Shown here piece by piece: positions 46,554 through 53,837 of a stretch of DNA of 64,000 nucleotides. The first letter of the stretch is position 1. The number at the start of each line of letters is the position of its first letter. Position numbers and translations under genes: made by a program. Source of the stretch: Myxococcus landrumus (lineage in GTDB: Bacteria > Myxococcota > Myxococcia > Myxococcales > Myxococcaceae); NCBI RefSeq assembly GCF_017301635.1, contig NZ_CP071091.1, positions 7,184,501-7,248,500 of the forward strand. The letters are read 5' to 3'. The notes beneath the pieces were generated by a model. It saw only the letters and a program-made list of their open reading frames with translations, had not been told where the DNA came from and ran no database searches.

Positions 46554-48587
46554 TCAGCGGCCCTGTTTGAGCATGGACAGACGCTGGCGGGCCGCGCGGC
46601 TCTGCGGGTCGAAACGCAGCGCTTCCGACAGCCGCTCCTGGCCCTGCTGCACGTTCCCCTGGACGACGTAGATGTCGGCCAGTCGGATGAGGGCATCGAC
46701 GTTGTAGGGTTGGAGGTCCAACGCGCGCTCGTACTCGCGTGCCGCGGTGGCCAGGTCCTTGCGGCGCACGGCGAGCTGCGCCAGCAGGATGTGCGGCTGG
46801 ACCAGCGCCGACGTCTCCGGCCGCGAGGCGAGCTGCTCCAGGGCCGAGACACCTCGCGCATCCCCCAGGCTCGCGAGCGTCAGCGCGGACGCCTGTCGCA
46901 CCCACGTGGAGCTGTCCTGGAGCAGCGCCGCCAGGTCCTCGCTGGCGTCCTTGCCTCCGCCCGCCAGGCCCAGCGACTCGATGAGGTCCAGGCGCAGCCG
47001 GCTGTCTTGTGCCCCCTTCAGCGCGGTGTGCAGCGCCGTCACCGCCTCCTGCTTGTGGCGCTGGGCGAGCAGCCTCGCCGCGGCGCCGCGCAGCGACGGC
47101 ACCTCCTGGGTGTCCGCGAGCACGGCCTCCAGCGCGGGGCGGGCGGTGCTCGCCGTCTTCTCGTCGAAGGCCTCCGCCAGGCGCAGCCTGCGCTCCTGCC
47201 GCTTCGCGGCCTTGGGCCACCACTTCACCAGGGCCTTCGTCATGGCCTCCGGCGTCTGCTTCGTGTGGCAGGTGTTGCAGGCATTGGGGATGCCGTGGCG
47301 CGGGGTGTTCTGGGGCGCGGGCACGTCCATCGCGTGGTCCGCGAACTTGTCCAGCACACCGGAGACGACGGGCGGCATGTGGCAGGCCACGCAGTCCTGC
47401 GCCTCGCGCGCGCTGTGGCGCGTGTGGCGCGAGCCCGCGGCGAAGAGGTCCGCGTGGCATTGCTGGCACGTGGCCGAGCCCGCGGAGACGGTGGCGGAGG
47501 GCTTCTGGGGAAGGTGCAGCTCGTTGGGCGCCTGCGGGTCGTGCGGCGCGGTGTGACAGGTGAGGCAGGTGGCGCCGCCCTGCGTGTGGCAGCGGGACTG
47601 GATGAGGGCCTGGTACTCGAAGCTGGAGGTGCTGGGGCGGCCGTCGGTGAAGTAGTCGCCGGAGCGCTCGGTGCCGACGAAGAGGACGATGGGTTGGTAG
47701 AAGTCCTCGTAGCGCTGGCCCGGCTGGAAGCGATGCGCGCCATCCAGGATGGGGAAGAGTGGACGGCGCGGGCCATGGCACTGCGCGCACACCGCGAAGC
47801 CCAGCTCCGCGGACAGCTTCGCGGGCTGGATGATGTCCTGGGGGGCCTGCGTGTCCGCGTGCTTCGCGCCGGGGCCGTGGCAGCTCTCGCACGCGACGCC
47901 CGCGTCGGTGAAGCTTGTGGACCACGTGCGCGTGTCGCGGTCATAGCGCGCGTCGAGTCCGGTGACGTGGCAGTCCAGGCACGCGTGCTGGGCGCTGCGG
48001 CGGAAGTTGGCCCAGAAGAAGGGATGCTCCGGCGTGAGCGCGCCCTGCTTCGCCTCCGAGTAGTCCACCCACTCGCCCTTGCCGGTGACGTGGAAGTAGA
48101 CGGGCAGCACCTGCCAGCGGCCGTCGGACAACACGGTGACGGGGTCCTGCATCCGCTTGCCGCCCACCACCCACCGCACCGGGAACTCCGCGAGCTGCCC
48201 GTCCGCGCCCTTGGTGCGCATGAAGTGGGTGTCTGCCTCGCGACGCATCCACGCCTCGCTGGAGTCTCCCTTGAAGTGGGTGTCCTGGCCGTAGTCGCCC
48301 ACCACGAACTCGGGCGTCGCGGGAGACAAGGCGCGCGCGTGCCAGTCCTTGCTCCAGCCAGCGTGCTGGTCTTCGTGGCACTCGCCGCAGGCCTTGGCTC
48401 CGACCTGGGCGGCGCGCAGCGAAGAGACGGTCTGCTTCGCGGGCGTCGGTGTTGCCTTGGGGGCTGGAGCGGTGGCCACGGGCGGTGGCTCGTCGCTCTT
48501 TCCGCGCAGCGCGAACGTGACTCCCGCGGCCGTGCCAAGCAGTGCGAAGAAGACCAGGGCGAGCAGGGCAGGGCGGACGGGGCGCAT
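46554..48587 (-). CDS. Octaheme c-type cytochrome with HEAT/TPR-like C-terminus
   Basis: Eight CxxCH heme-binding motifs lie in order in the N-terminal 400 residues: CGECH, CLDCH, CESCH, CAQCH, CLTCH, CQQCH, CVACH and CNTCH. The N-terminus is a single hydrophobic anchor (LALVFFALLGTAAG). About residues 430-677 are HEAT-like and TPR-like helical repeats. The heme part resembles multiheme cytochromes of the c554/NrfA-like redox families. Multiheme cytochromes move electrons across periplasm or outer membrane or reduce nitrogen or sulfur species; the substrate is not predictable. It starts at ATG 48587. Confidence 0.85.
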   Translation of the reverse strand: MRPVRPALLALVFFALLGTAAGVTFALRGKSDEPPPVATAPAPKATPTPAKQTVSSLRAAQVGAKACGECHEDQHAGWSKDWHARALSPATPEFVVGDYGQDTHFKGDSSEAWMRREADTHFMRTKGADGQLAEFPVRWVVGGKRMQDPVTVLSDGRWQVLPVYFHVTGKGEWVDYSEAKQGALTPEHPFFWANFRRSAQHACLDCHVTGLDARYDRDTRTWSTSFTDAGVACESCHGPGAKHADTQAPQDIIQPAKLSAELGFAVCAQCHGPRRPLFPILDGAHRFQPGQRYEDFYQPIVLFVGTERSGDYFTDGRPSTSSFEYQALIQSRCHTQGGATCLTCHTAPHDPQAPNELHLPQKPSATVSAGSATCQQCHADLFAAGSRHTRHSAREAQDCVACHMPPVVSGVLDKFADHAMDVPAPQNTPRHGIPNACNTCHTKQTPEAMTKALVKWWPKAAKRQERRLRLAEAFDEKTASTARPALEAVLADTQEVPSLRGAAARLLAQRHKQEAVTALHTALKGAQDSRLRLDLIESLGLAGGGKDASEDLAALLQDSSTWVRQASALTLASLGDARGVSALEQLASRPETSALVQPHILLAQLAVRRKDLATAAREYERALDLQPYNVDALIRLADIYVVQGNVQQGQERLSEALRFDPQSRAARQRLSMLKQGR

Positions 48588-48610
48588 GTCGGAAGTGCCT
48601 GGATGCTGCC

Positions 48611-48630
48611 TGTCACGCCCGGGCGTGACA
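48611..48630. promoter_or_regulatory. Perfect 20-bp palindrome upstream of the octaheme gene
   Basis: TGTCACGCCCGGGCGTGACA is a perfect palindrome with two 10-bp arms and no loop, 24 bp upstream of the ATG of the octaheme gene. A perfect 20-bp palindrome is very unlikely by chance in a short intergenic gap and is a good candidate operator for a dimeric regulator. Confidence 0.6.
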
Positions 48631-48641
48631 AGCGTGGCTCA

Positions 48642-48672
48642 CCAGGATGACCGTTTATGTCGGTCATCCTGG
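48642..48672. terminator. Strong hairpin between the secreted-protein and octaheme genes
   Basis: CCAGGATGACCG (48642-48653) pairs with CGGTCATCCTGG (48661-48672), twelve perfect base pairs with a 7-nt loop. It lies downstream of the minus-strand gene at 48698 and probably ends its transcript. No T-tract follows on the minus strand. Confidence 0.65.
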
Positions 48673-48697
48673 GTTGGGGCCCGAGGCCCCGTTCCGC

Positions 48698-49720
48698 TCA
48701 CTCCTTGGGGCTGTAGAACGCGGGCGGACCCGAGAGCCACACGGAGGTTCCCTGGGTCTGCTCGAGGAGGTCGTCCACCAGCTTGCCCCAGTCCTCCGTG
48801 GGGCCGATGGGCTCCACGCGGGAGGGGATGTAGCCCATGAACTGCATCGGGCCCACGGCCAGCACGGTGGCGGAAGGCGCGAGCGCACCCTCGCTCTCGG
48901 AGGCGCCCGCGACGCCCAACGTCCGCCACTGCTGTCTCAGGGCGTTGTAGCGAAGGGGCGCGCACGTCGTCTCGGCGATGAGGCGCGCGTCCTCCTCGTC
49001 CGTGTTCGAGCAGGCCTGGACGCTGTCACCCAGCTTCACGTCCTCGAGGGGGCACGCCTGCTGGACGGAGAAGCCACACGGGCCAAGCGGCCTGGGTGCA
49101 CCCTCCTTGCTCCAGAACGCTTGCACGAAGGCCACCGAGCCCCTCGGGTCCTCCCAGGGCGTGGTCTCCTTGCCGGGCTCGAACCAGAGCCAGGGCGCCT
49201 GGGTCTGCTCGACGAGCCACTGCCCGACCTTCTCCTTCTCCGCCAGGGGACCCAGGACCTCACCCGTGCGGGGGACGAAGCCCACGTAGCCCCCCTGCTC
49301 TCGCGGGAGGACGGTGCCCACGCCGTCGAGCGACACGCCCTTGCCCGGCGTGCGCACCGGGCTGAGCACATTGCCTCCGCCGCCGAAGCCCCCCGCGTCC
49401 CGCTCCGCGTTCATGCAGAGCATCGTGCAGGCGATTTCCGCGTTCTTCAGTGCCTGGGCGTCGCTCACGTCGGAGCAGCCGCTGATCATGTTGAAGGACA
49501 CGTTGGTGCCCGCCCTGCACGAACACGGGTACTTCGCCGTGTGCTTGCAGACGCGCTCAATCACAGGGGGCGGGTCGCGATAGTCGTAGTGCGCGAAGCC
49601 GATGATGCCGGTGATGCCCCGCGCCTGGGCGGGCGCGCTCCAGGTGGCGAGGCCCAGGAGGGCGAGGACGACGAGCGAAGACACCTGCGACGACGGGGCG
49701 GGGGCCCGGTGCGGTTGCAT
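48698..49720 (-). CDS. Secreted Cys-rich protein of unknown function
   Basis: The 340-residue protein has an N-terminal signal peptide (VSSLVVLALLGLATWSAPAQA, cleavage near AQA). The mature part has about twelve cysteines, several in pairs (YPCSCRAG, ACTMLCMN, CPLEDV, QACSNTD). The rest shows repeated segments of the form GYVGFVPRTGEVLGPLAEKEKVGQWLVEQTQ and MGYIPSRVEPIGPTEDWGKLVDDLLEQTQ. These suggest an internal duplication. I do not recognise the family; a periplasmic or surface location is likely. Confidence 0.6.
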   Translation of the reverse strand: MQPHRAPAPSSQVSSLVVLALLGLATWSAPAQARGITGIIGFAHYDYRDPPPVIERVCKHTAKYPCSCRAGTNVSFNMISGCSDVSDAQALKNAEIACTMLCMNAERDAGGFGGGGNVLSPVRTPGKGVSLDGVGTVLPREQGGYVGFVPRTGEVLGPLAEKEKVGQWLVEQTQAPWLWFEPGKETTPWEDPRGSVAFVQAFWSKEGAPRPLGPCGFSVQQACPLEDVKLGDSVQACSNTDEEDARLIAETTCAPLRYNALRQQWRTLGVAGASESEGALAPSATVLAVGPMQFMGYIPSRVEPIGPTEDWGKLVDDLLEQTQGTSVWLSGPPAFYSPKE

Positions 49721-49865
49721 GTGAAACCTCCGTTATGGGATTGCAATCGCACCCTGGCTGTTATTGCGTGTGTTCACAATGGGTGTTGTGTGACTTCACT
49801 TTTGTAGCGGGCGATGTCACAAGTGGGGTTGACCCTGGCGCACCCTGGAGAGGAGGCTGGCGGCG

Positions 49866-51092
49866 ATGCTCAAGCTCCAGTGGCTCCAGGTTCACCACTT
49901 CCGCACCGTGAAGCCCGGGACGCGGCTGTCCTTCAGCCCGTCCTTCAACGTCCTCGTCGGCTTCAACGGCACGGGGAAGACGCTGCTGTTGGACCTGGTC
50001 GCCGCGGTGGCCAGCTCCGACTTCACGTCGCTGGCCGAGGAGCCGTTGGATTTGGAGTACGCGCTGGCCGCGGACACCGGACGCATCACCGTGCGGGTTC
50101 GCAACGTGCCGGGCACCGGGCTCTCCATGGACATCGTCGTCGCGCCGCGCGACATGGCCTGGCCCCTGGTCATCCGGCGCGAGGGACTCCAGGTCACCGT
50201 CTCACGCCAGGATGATGCGTCGCTGGTGGTGCAGGAGCGCATCGCCCCGGAGGTCGCCGGCCGGCTGTGGCTGGTGCTCATGTCGGGTGGCATCGCCTGG
50301 GTGGAGAAGACGGGCGAGGGCACCGCCACCGTCGAGCCGCTCCTCGCCATGGCCCGCGAGGTGTCCGCGCTGGCCGGGCTGAGCCGCTTCGACGAGGGCC
50401 TGACGTACTTCGAGCAGCTCTATCAAGTGGAGCTGCGGCTCTCTCGGCGCGCGGAGGGCGTGCTCGCCACGGGCACGGGGCTGGCCTCGGAGGCGCTGCT
50501 GGACGGACTGCGCCGGCTGGCGGCCTCTCAGTGGGGCGGCTCGCGCTATGTCGTCCCGTCCGACTCCGTCCCCTTCCTGCGGGACACCGCGCGGCTGTTG
50601 GGCTTCAGCGCGGCGGAGGCCAGCCTGGTCCCCGTGGAGGCGCCGCTCGAGGGGAAGTACGAGGCGCTGACGCTGGGGGGGCTGGAGCTGGACTTCGTGG
50701 GCTCGGATGGGACGCGGGTCTCCGCGCGCCACCTGGGCCACGGGCAGAAGCGCGTGCTCGCGCTCCAGCACTACCTGTCGCGGGCTCGCGCGGTGGTCGT
50801 CGCCGACGAGGTGGCGCACTCACTGCATCCCCGGCTGGTGCGGGCCACCCTGGAGCCGCTGGGGGCGCGGCAGAGCTTCCTCACCAGCCAGAGCCCCGTG
50901 CTGTTGGACCTGCTCACCTTCACGTCCGCCGAGCACGTGCGCGAGAGCCTGGTGTGGTGCAGGCGCGATGAAGGCTCGGGAGTCCTCATCTGGGAGGACC
51001 CCTCCCCCGAGGCCGCCGAGCGCCTGTTCGCCGCCAGCACCGCGACGCCCGGGCAGTTGGGCGCGCTGCTCCAAGCGCAAGGGCTCTGGTAA
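49866..51092 (+). CDS. AAA-family ATPase of RecF/OLD-like type
   Basis: The 408-residue ATPase has Walker A GFNGTGKT (residues about 33-40), ABC-signature-like LGHGQKRVLAL and Walker B VVVADEVAHSLHP. The overall layout (an N-terminal beta strand with FRTVKPGTRL, signature and a late D-loop) is that of RecF, OLD and other SMC-like ATPases. No nuclease (TOPRIM) domain is apparent. Such ATPases work in repair or phage defence, but alone this one has no clear role. RBS GGAGAGGAGG precedes the ATG. Confidence 0.82.
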   Translation: MLKLQWLQVHHFRTVKPGTRLSFSPSFNVLVGFNGTGKTLLLDLVAAVASSDFTSLAEEPLDLEYALAADTGRITVRVRNVPGTGLSMDIVVAPRDMAWPLVIRREGLQVTVSRQDDASLVVQERIAPEVAGRLWLVLMSGGIAWVEKTGEGTATVEPLLAMAREVSALAGLSRFDEGLTYFEQLYQVELRLSRRAEGVLATGTGLASEALLDGLRRLAASQWGGSRYVVPSDSVPFLRDTARLLGFSAAEASLVPVEAPLEGKYEALTLGGLELDFVGSDGTRVSARHLGHGQKRVLALQHYLSRARAVVVADEVAHSLHPRLVRATLEPLGARQSFLTSQSPVLLDLLTFTSAEHVRESLVWCRRDEGSGVLIWEDPSPEAAERLFAASTATPGQLGALLQAQGLW

Positions 51093-51213
51093 TCCCAGGG
51101 CGCACATCCGGTGGCGGGCGTCCGCGAGTCGACAGCTCGCGCGCTGTGTCACGACTGTTGTCATGCCGCGTCACGAGGTGGCCTATCCTGCGCACCGTGG
51201 GAGGGGAACCGCC

Positions 51214-52050
51214 ATGCCGATGTTGTCCGTGAATGGTACCGAGCTGCACTACGAGGACTCCGAAGGCCCGGGCGAGCCCATCCTCTTCAGCCATGGCCTG
51301 TTGTGGAGTTCGCGACTGTTCGACCCGCAGGTGGACGCGCTGAGAGGCCGTTACCGGTGCATCGCGTATGACCACCGGGGGCAGGGACGCAGCGCGGTGC
51401 CCGACGTGAACTCCATCGACATGGAGACGCTGTACCTGGACACGGTGGGGTTGATTGAGAAGCTCGGCGCCCGGCCGTGCCACTTCGTCGGCCTGTCCAT
51501 GGGCGGCTTCATCGGGATGCGCATCGCGGCGCGGCGGCCGGAGCTCTTGCGCTCGCTCTGCCTGCTGGAGACGTCCCCGGACCCGGAGCCTGTCCTCAAC
51601 GTGCCGCGCTACACCTTGCTCAACTTCATCGCGCGGCTGGCCGGACTGCGGCCGGTGGTGGACCCGGTGATGCGCATCATGTTCGGGCGCACGTTCCTCA
51701 CGGACCCGAACCGCGCGGAGGAGCGGGCGCTCTGGCGGGCGCGCCTGCTGGAGAACCGCCGGGACATCTGGCGCGCCGTCAACGGTGTCATCCGCCGCAA
51801 CACCGTGGCGCATGAAGTGCCGAACATCCGCGTGCCCACGCTCGTCGTCGTGGGCGAGGAGGACGTGGCCACCGTCCCCGAGAAGGCGGAGCGGCTCCAC
51901 CACCTCATCCCGGGCTCGCGACTGGTGCGGCTGCCTCGCGCGGGACACTCGTCGTCGGTGGAGGAGCCCGCGCTCGTCAACGCCGCGCTGGGCTCCTTCC
52001 TGGAGTCGCTGAGCCACACGCCCGTGTCCCCTCGGGCGGGGTTCGGATGA
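51214..52050 (+). CDS. Alpha/beta-fold hydrolase
   Basis: This 278-residue enzyme has the HG oxyanion motif (FSHGLLWSS), nucleophile serine in VGLSMGGFIG, an acidic residue in VGEEDVATVPEK and catalytic His in AGHSSSVEEP. The triad is complete. Family members hydrolyse esters, lactones or epoxides; the substrate is open. The ATG at 51214 is preceded by GGGAGGGG. It lies 121 bp after the ATPase gene. Confidence 0.9.
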   Translation: MPMLSVNGTELHYEDSEGPGEPILFSHGLLWSSRLFDPQVDALRGRYRCIAYDHRGQGRSAVPDVNSIDMETLYLDTVGLIEKLGARPCHFVGLSMGGFIGMRIAARRPELLRSLCLLETSPDPEPVLNVPRYTLLNFIARLAGLRPVVDPVMRIMFGRTFLTDPNRAEERALWRARLLENRRDIWRAVNGVIRRNTVAHEVPNIRVPTLVVVGEEDVATVPEKAERLHHLIPGSRLVRLPRAGHSSSVEEPALVNAALGSFLESLSHTPVSPRAGFG

Positions 52051-52157
52051 CGAGGGGTCGGCGGTTCACCGCCTGAAACGCGCGGCTCACCGACGCCTGA
52101 GGGGGCTTCGCAGATGGGGCGCTCGAACGGAGGGATGCCTCGGGAATCCTCCCGTGC

Positions 52158-53837
52158 ATGCGACTTCCCCATCCCCTCCTTCTGCTGGCCCTCGTCGCTC
52201 TGTGGGTCCTTCCAGGAAGCAGCGCCAGTGCCCAGACGCCGCGCGGCTCACGGGCCTCGCGTCACTCCCGCGTTGACGCCCTCTTCGCGCCCTGGAGTGG
52301 CAAGGCCACGCCCGGCTGCGCGGTGAGTGTCGCGCGCAACGGCGTGCAGGACTACGTGCGGGGCCATGGCCTGGCGAACCTGGAGGACGGCCTCCCCATC
52401 ACGCCGAAGTCCGTCTTCCACATGGCCTCCGTCACCAAGCAGTTCGTCGCGTTCTCCATCGGGCTGTTGGCGCGGGAGGGCAAGCTGTCGCTGGACGACG
52501 ACGTCCACAAGCACGTGCCGGAGCTGCCCGACTTCGGAAAGACCGTCACCGTCGCGCACTTGATGCACCACCTCAGTGGATTGCGCGAGCAGGGCCAGTT
52601 GCTGAGCCTGGCGGGCTGGCGCGGCGACGACATGACCGTCGAGGCGGACAACCTTGAAGTCCTGACGCGGCAGCGCGGTGTGAACTTCGAGCCGGGCTCG
52701 GAGGTCCTGTACACCAATGCGGCGTACACGCTGCTGGCCGTCATCGTGCGGCGCGTGTCCGGCCAGTCGCTGCGGGCGTTCACCGACGAGCGGTTCTTCA
52801 AGCCACTCGGAATGAGCGACACCCAGTTCCAGGATGGCCCCCACGCGGTCATTCCCCGTCGCGCCATCGGCTACTCACCCCAGGAGGGTGGCTGGCGAAT
52901 CAGCATGCCTCACTCGGATGGGTCCTCCAGCCTGCTCAGCACGGTGGGGGACATGCTGAAGTGGCAGCAGAACCTGCTCGATGGGCGCGTCGGCGGGCCC
53001 GAGCTGGTCTCGATGATGCAGACGTCCGGCAAGCTGAACGATGGCACCGTGACGGGCTATGGCGGGGGCTTGCGGCTGATGGAGCATCGCGGCCTGCGCA
53101 CGGTGGGACACGACGGAATGATGGGCGGGTTCCGAACGGAGACCGTGCTCTTTCCGGAGCAGCGGGTGGCCATCGCCGTGCTGTGCAACAGCGGCTCGAT
53201 TCCCTCTTCGGAACTCGTGTGGAAGGTGGCCGAGGTGTACCTGGGGGACCTCATGAGGGACACGATGCCTCCCGCCGTTGCGTTGCCCGAGGCGGAGCTG
53301 GCCGCGCTCGCTGGCAACTACTGGAGTCCCTTGACGGACGAAGTCGTCCGGCTGGAGGTCAAGGGCGGAGCGCTGCGCGAGGTCGGTGGGGCCAAGGACT
53401 TCGTCCACATCGGAGAGGGCGCGTTCCGCCCGGGTGAGTCGCCCCATGTCTGGCGCTTCGTGGCGCCGAAGCCTGGGGCTCCGCGCGAGCTGCGCATCCG
53501 GGATGCCTGGCCCACGACCCGGGACTTCATCCGGATTGTCGCGCCGCTGCCCACGAGAGCGGACTTGATGGCGTTCGTCGGCCAGTACCGCAACGAGGAG
53601 GTCGACATGACCTATGCGGTGCGCCTCGTGGACGGCAAGCTGGCCTTGAGCTGGCCTCGTCGGGGCGAGGTCCTGCTGGAGCCCGTGGGGGGGGACCGGT
53701 TCGTCGGCTCGCCCGGCGCGGTGAGCTTCACGCGGGCGGCCACCGGAGGTGTCGATGGGGTGCTGGTGAGCAGCCGCCGCCTGCGTCGGTTCCGCGCGGA
53801 GCGGATGGGCCAGGACGCCCGTCTCGCTAGGCCTTGA
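52158..53837 (+). CDS. Class C beta-lactamase-fold serine hydrolase, secreted
   Basis: The 559-residue protein has a signal peptide (LLLLALVALWVLPGSSASA) and the three motifs of the penicillin-binding / beta-lactamase class C fold: ASVTK (SxxK), YTNAAYTLL (YxN) and GHDGMMGG (HxG-like). The extra C-terminal part (about 380-559) is a lipocalin-like / DUF3471-type domain found in many esterase-like members. Most such proteins are D-aminopeptidases or esterases rather than antibiotic-destroying enzymes. The 3' end overlaps the convergent SWIM-HEAT gene by 11 bp. Confidence 0.88.
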   Translation: MRLPHPLLLLALVALWVLPGSSASAQTPRGSRASRHSRVDALFAPWSGKATPGCAVSVARNGVQDYVRGHGLANLEDGLPITPKSVFHMASVTKQFVAFSIGLLAREGKLSLDDDVHKHVPELPDFGKTVTVAHLMHHLSGLREQGQLLSLAGWRGDDMTVEADNLEVLTRQRGVNFEPGSEVLYTNAAYTLLAVIVRRVSGQSLRAFTDERFFKPLGMSDTQFQDGPHAVIPRRAIGYSPQEGGWRISMPHSDGSSSLLSTVGDMLKWQQNLLDGRVGGPELVSMMQTSGKLNDGTVTGYGGGLRLMEHRGLRTVGHDGMMGGFRTETVLFPEQRVAIAVLCNSGSIPSSELVWKVAEVYLGDLMRDTMPPAVALPEAELAALAGNYWSPLTDEVVRLEVKGGALREVGGAKDFVHIGEGAFRPGESPHVWRFVAPKPGAPRELRIRDAWPTTRDFIRIVAPLPTRADLMAFVGQYRNEEVDMTYAVRLVDGKLALSWPRRGEVLLEPVGGDRFVGSPGAVSFTRAATGGVDGVLVSSRRLRRFRAERMGQDARLARP

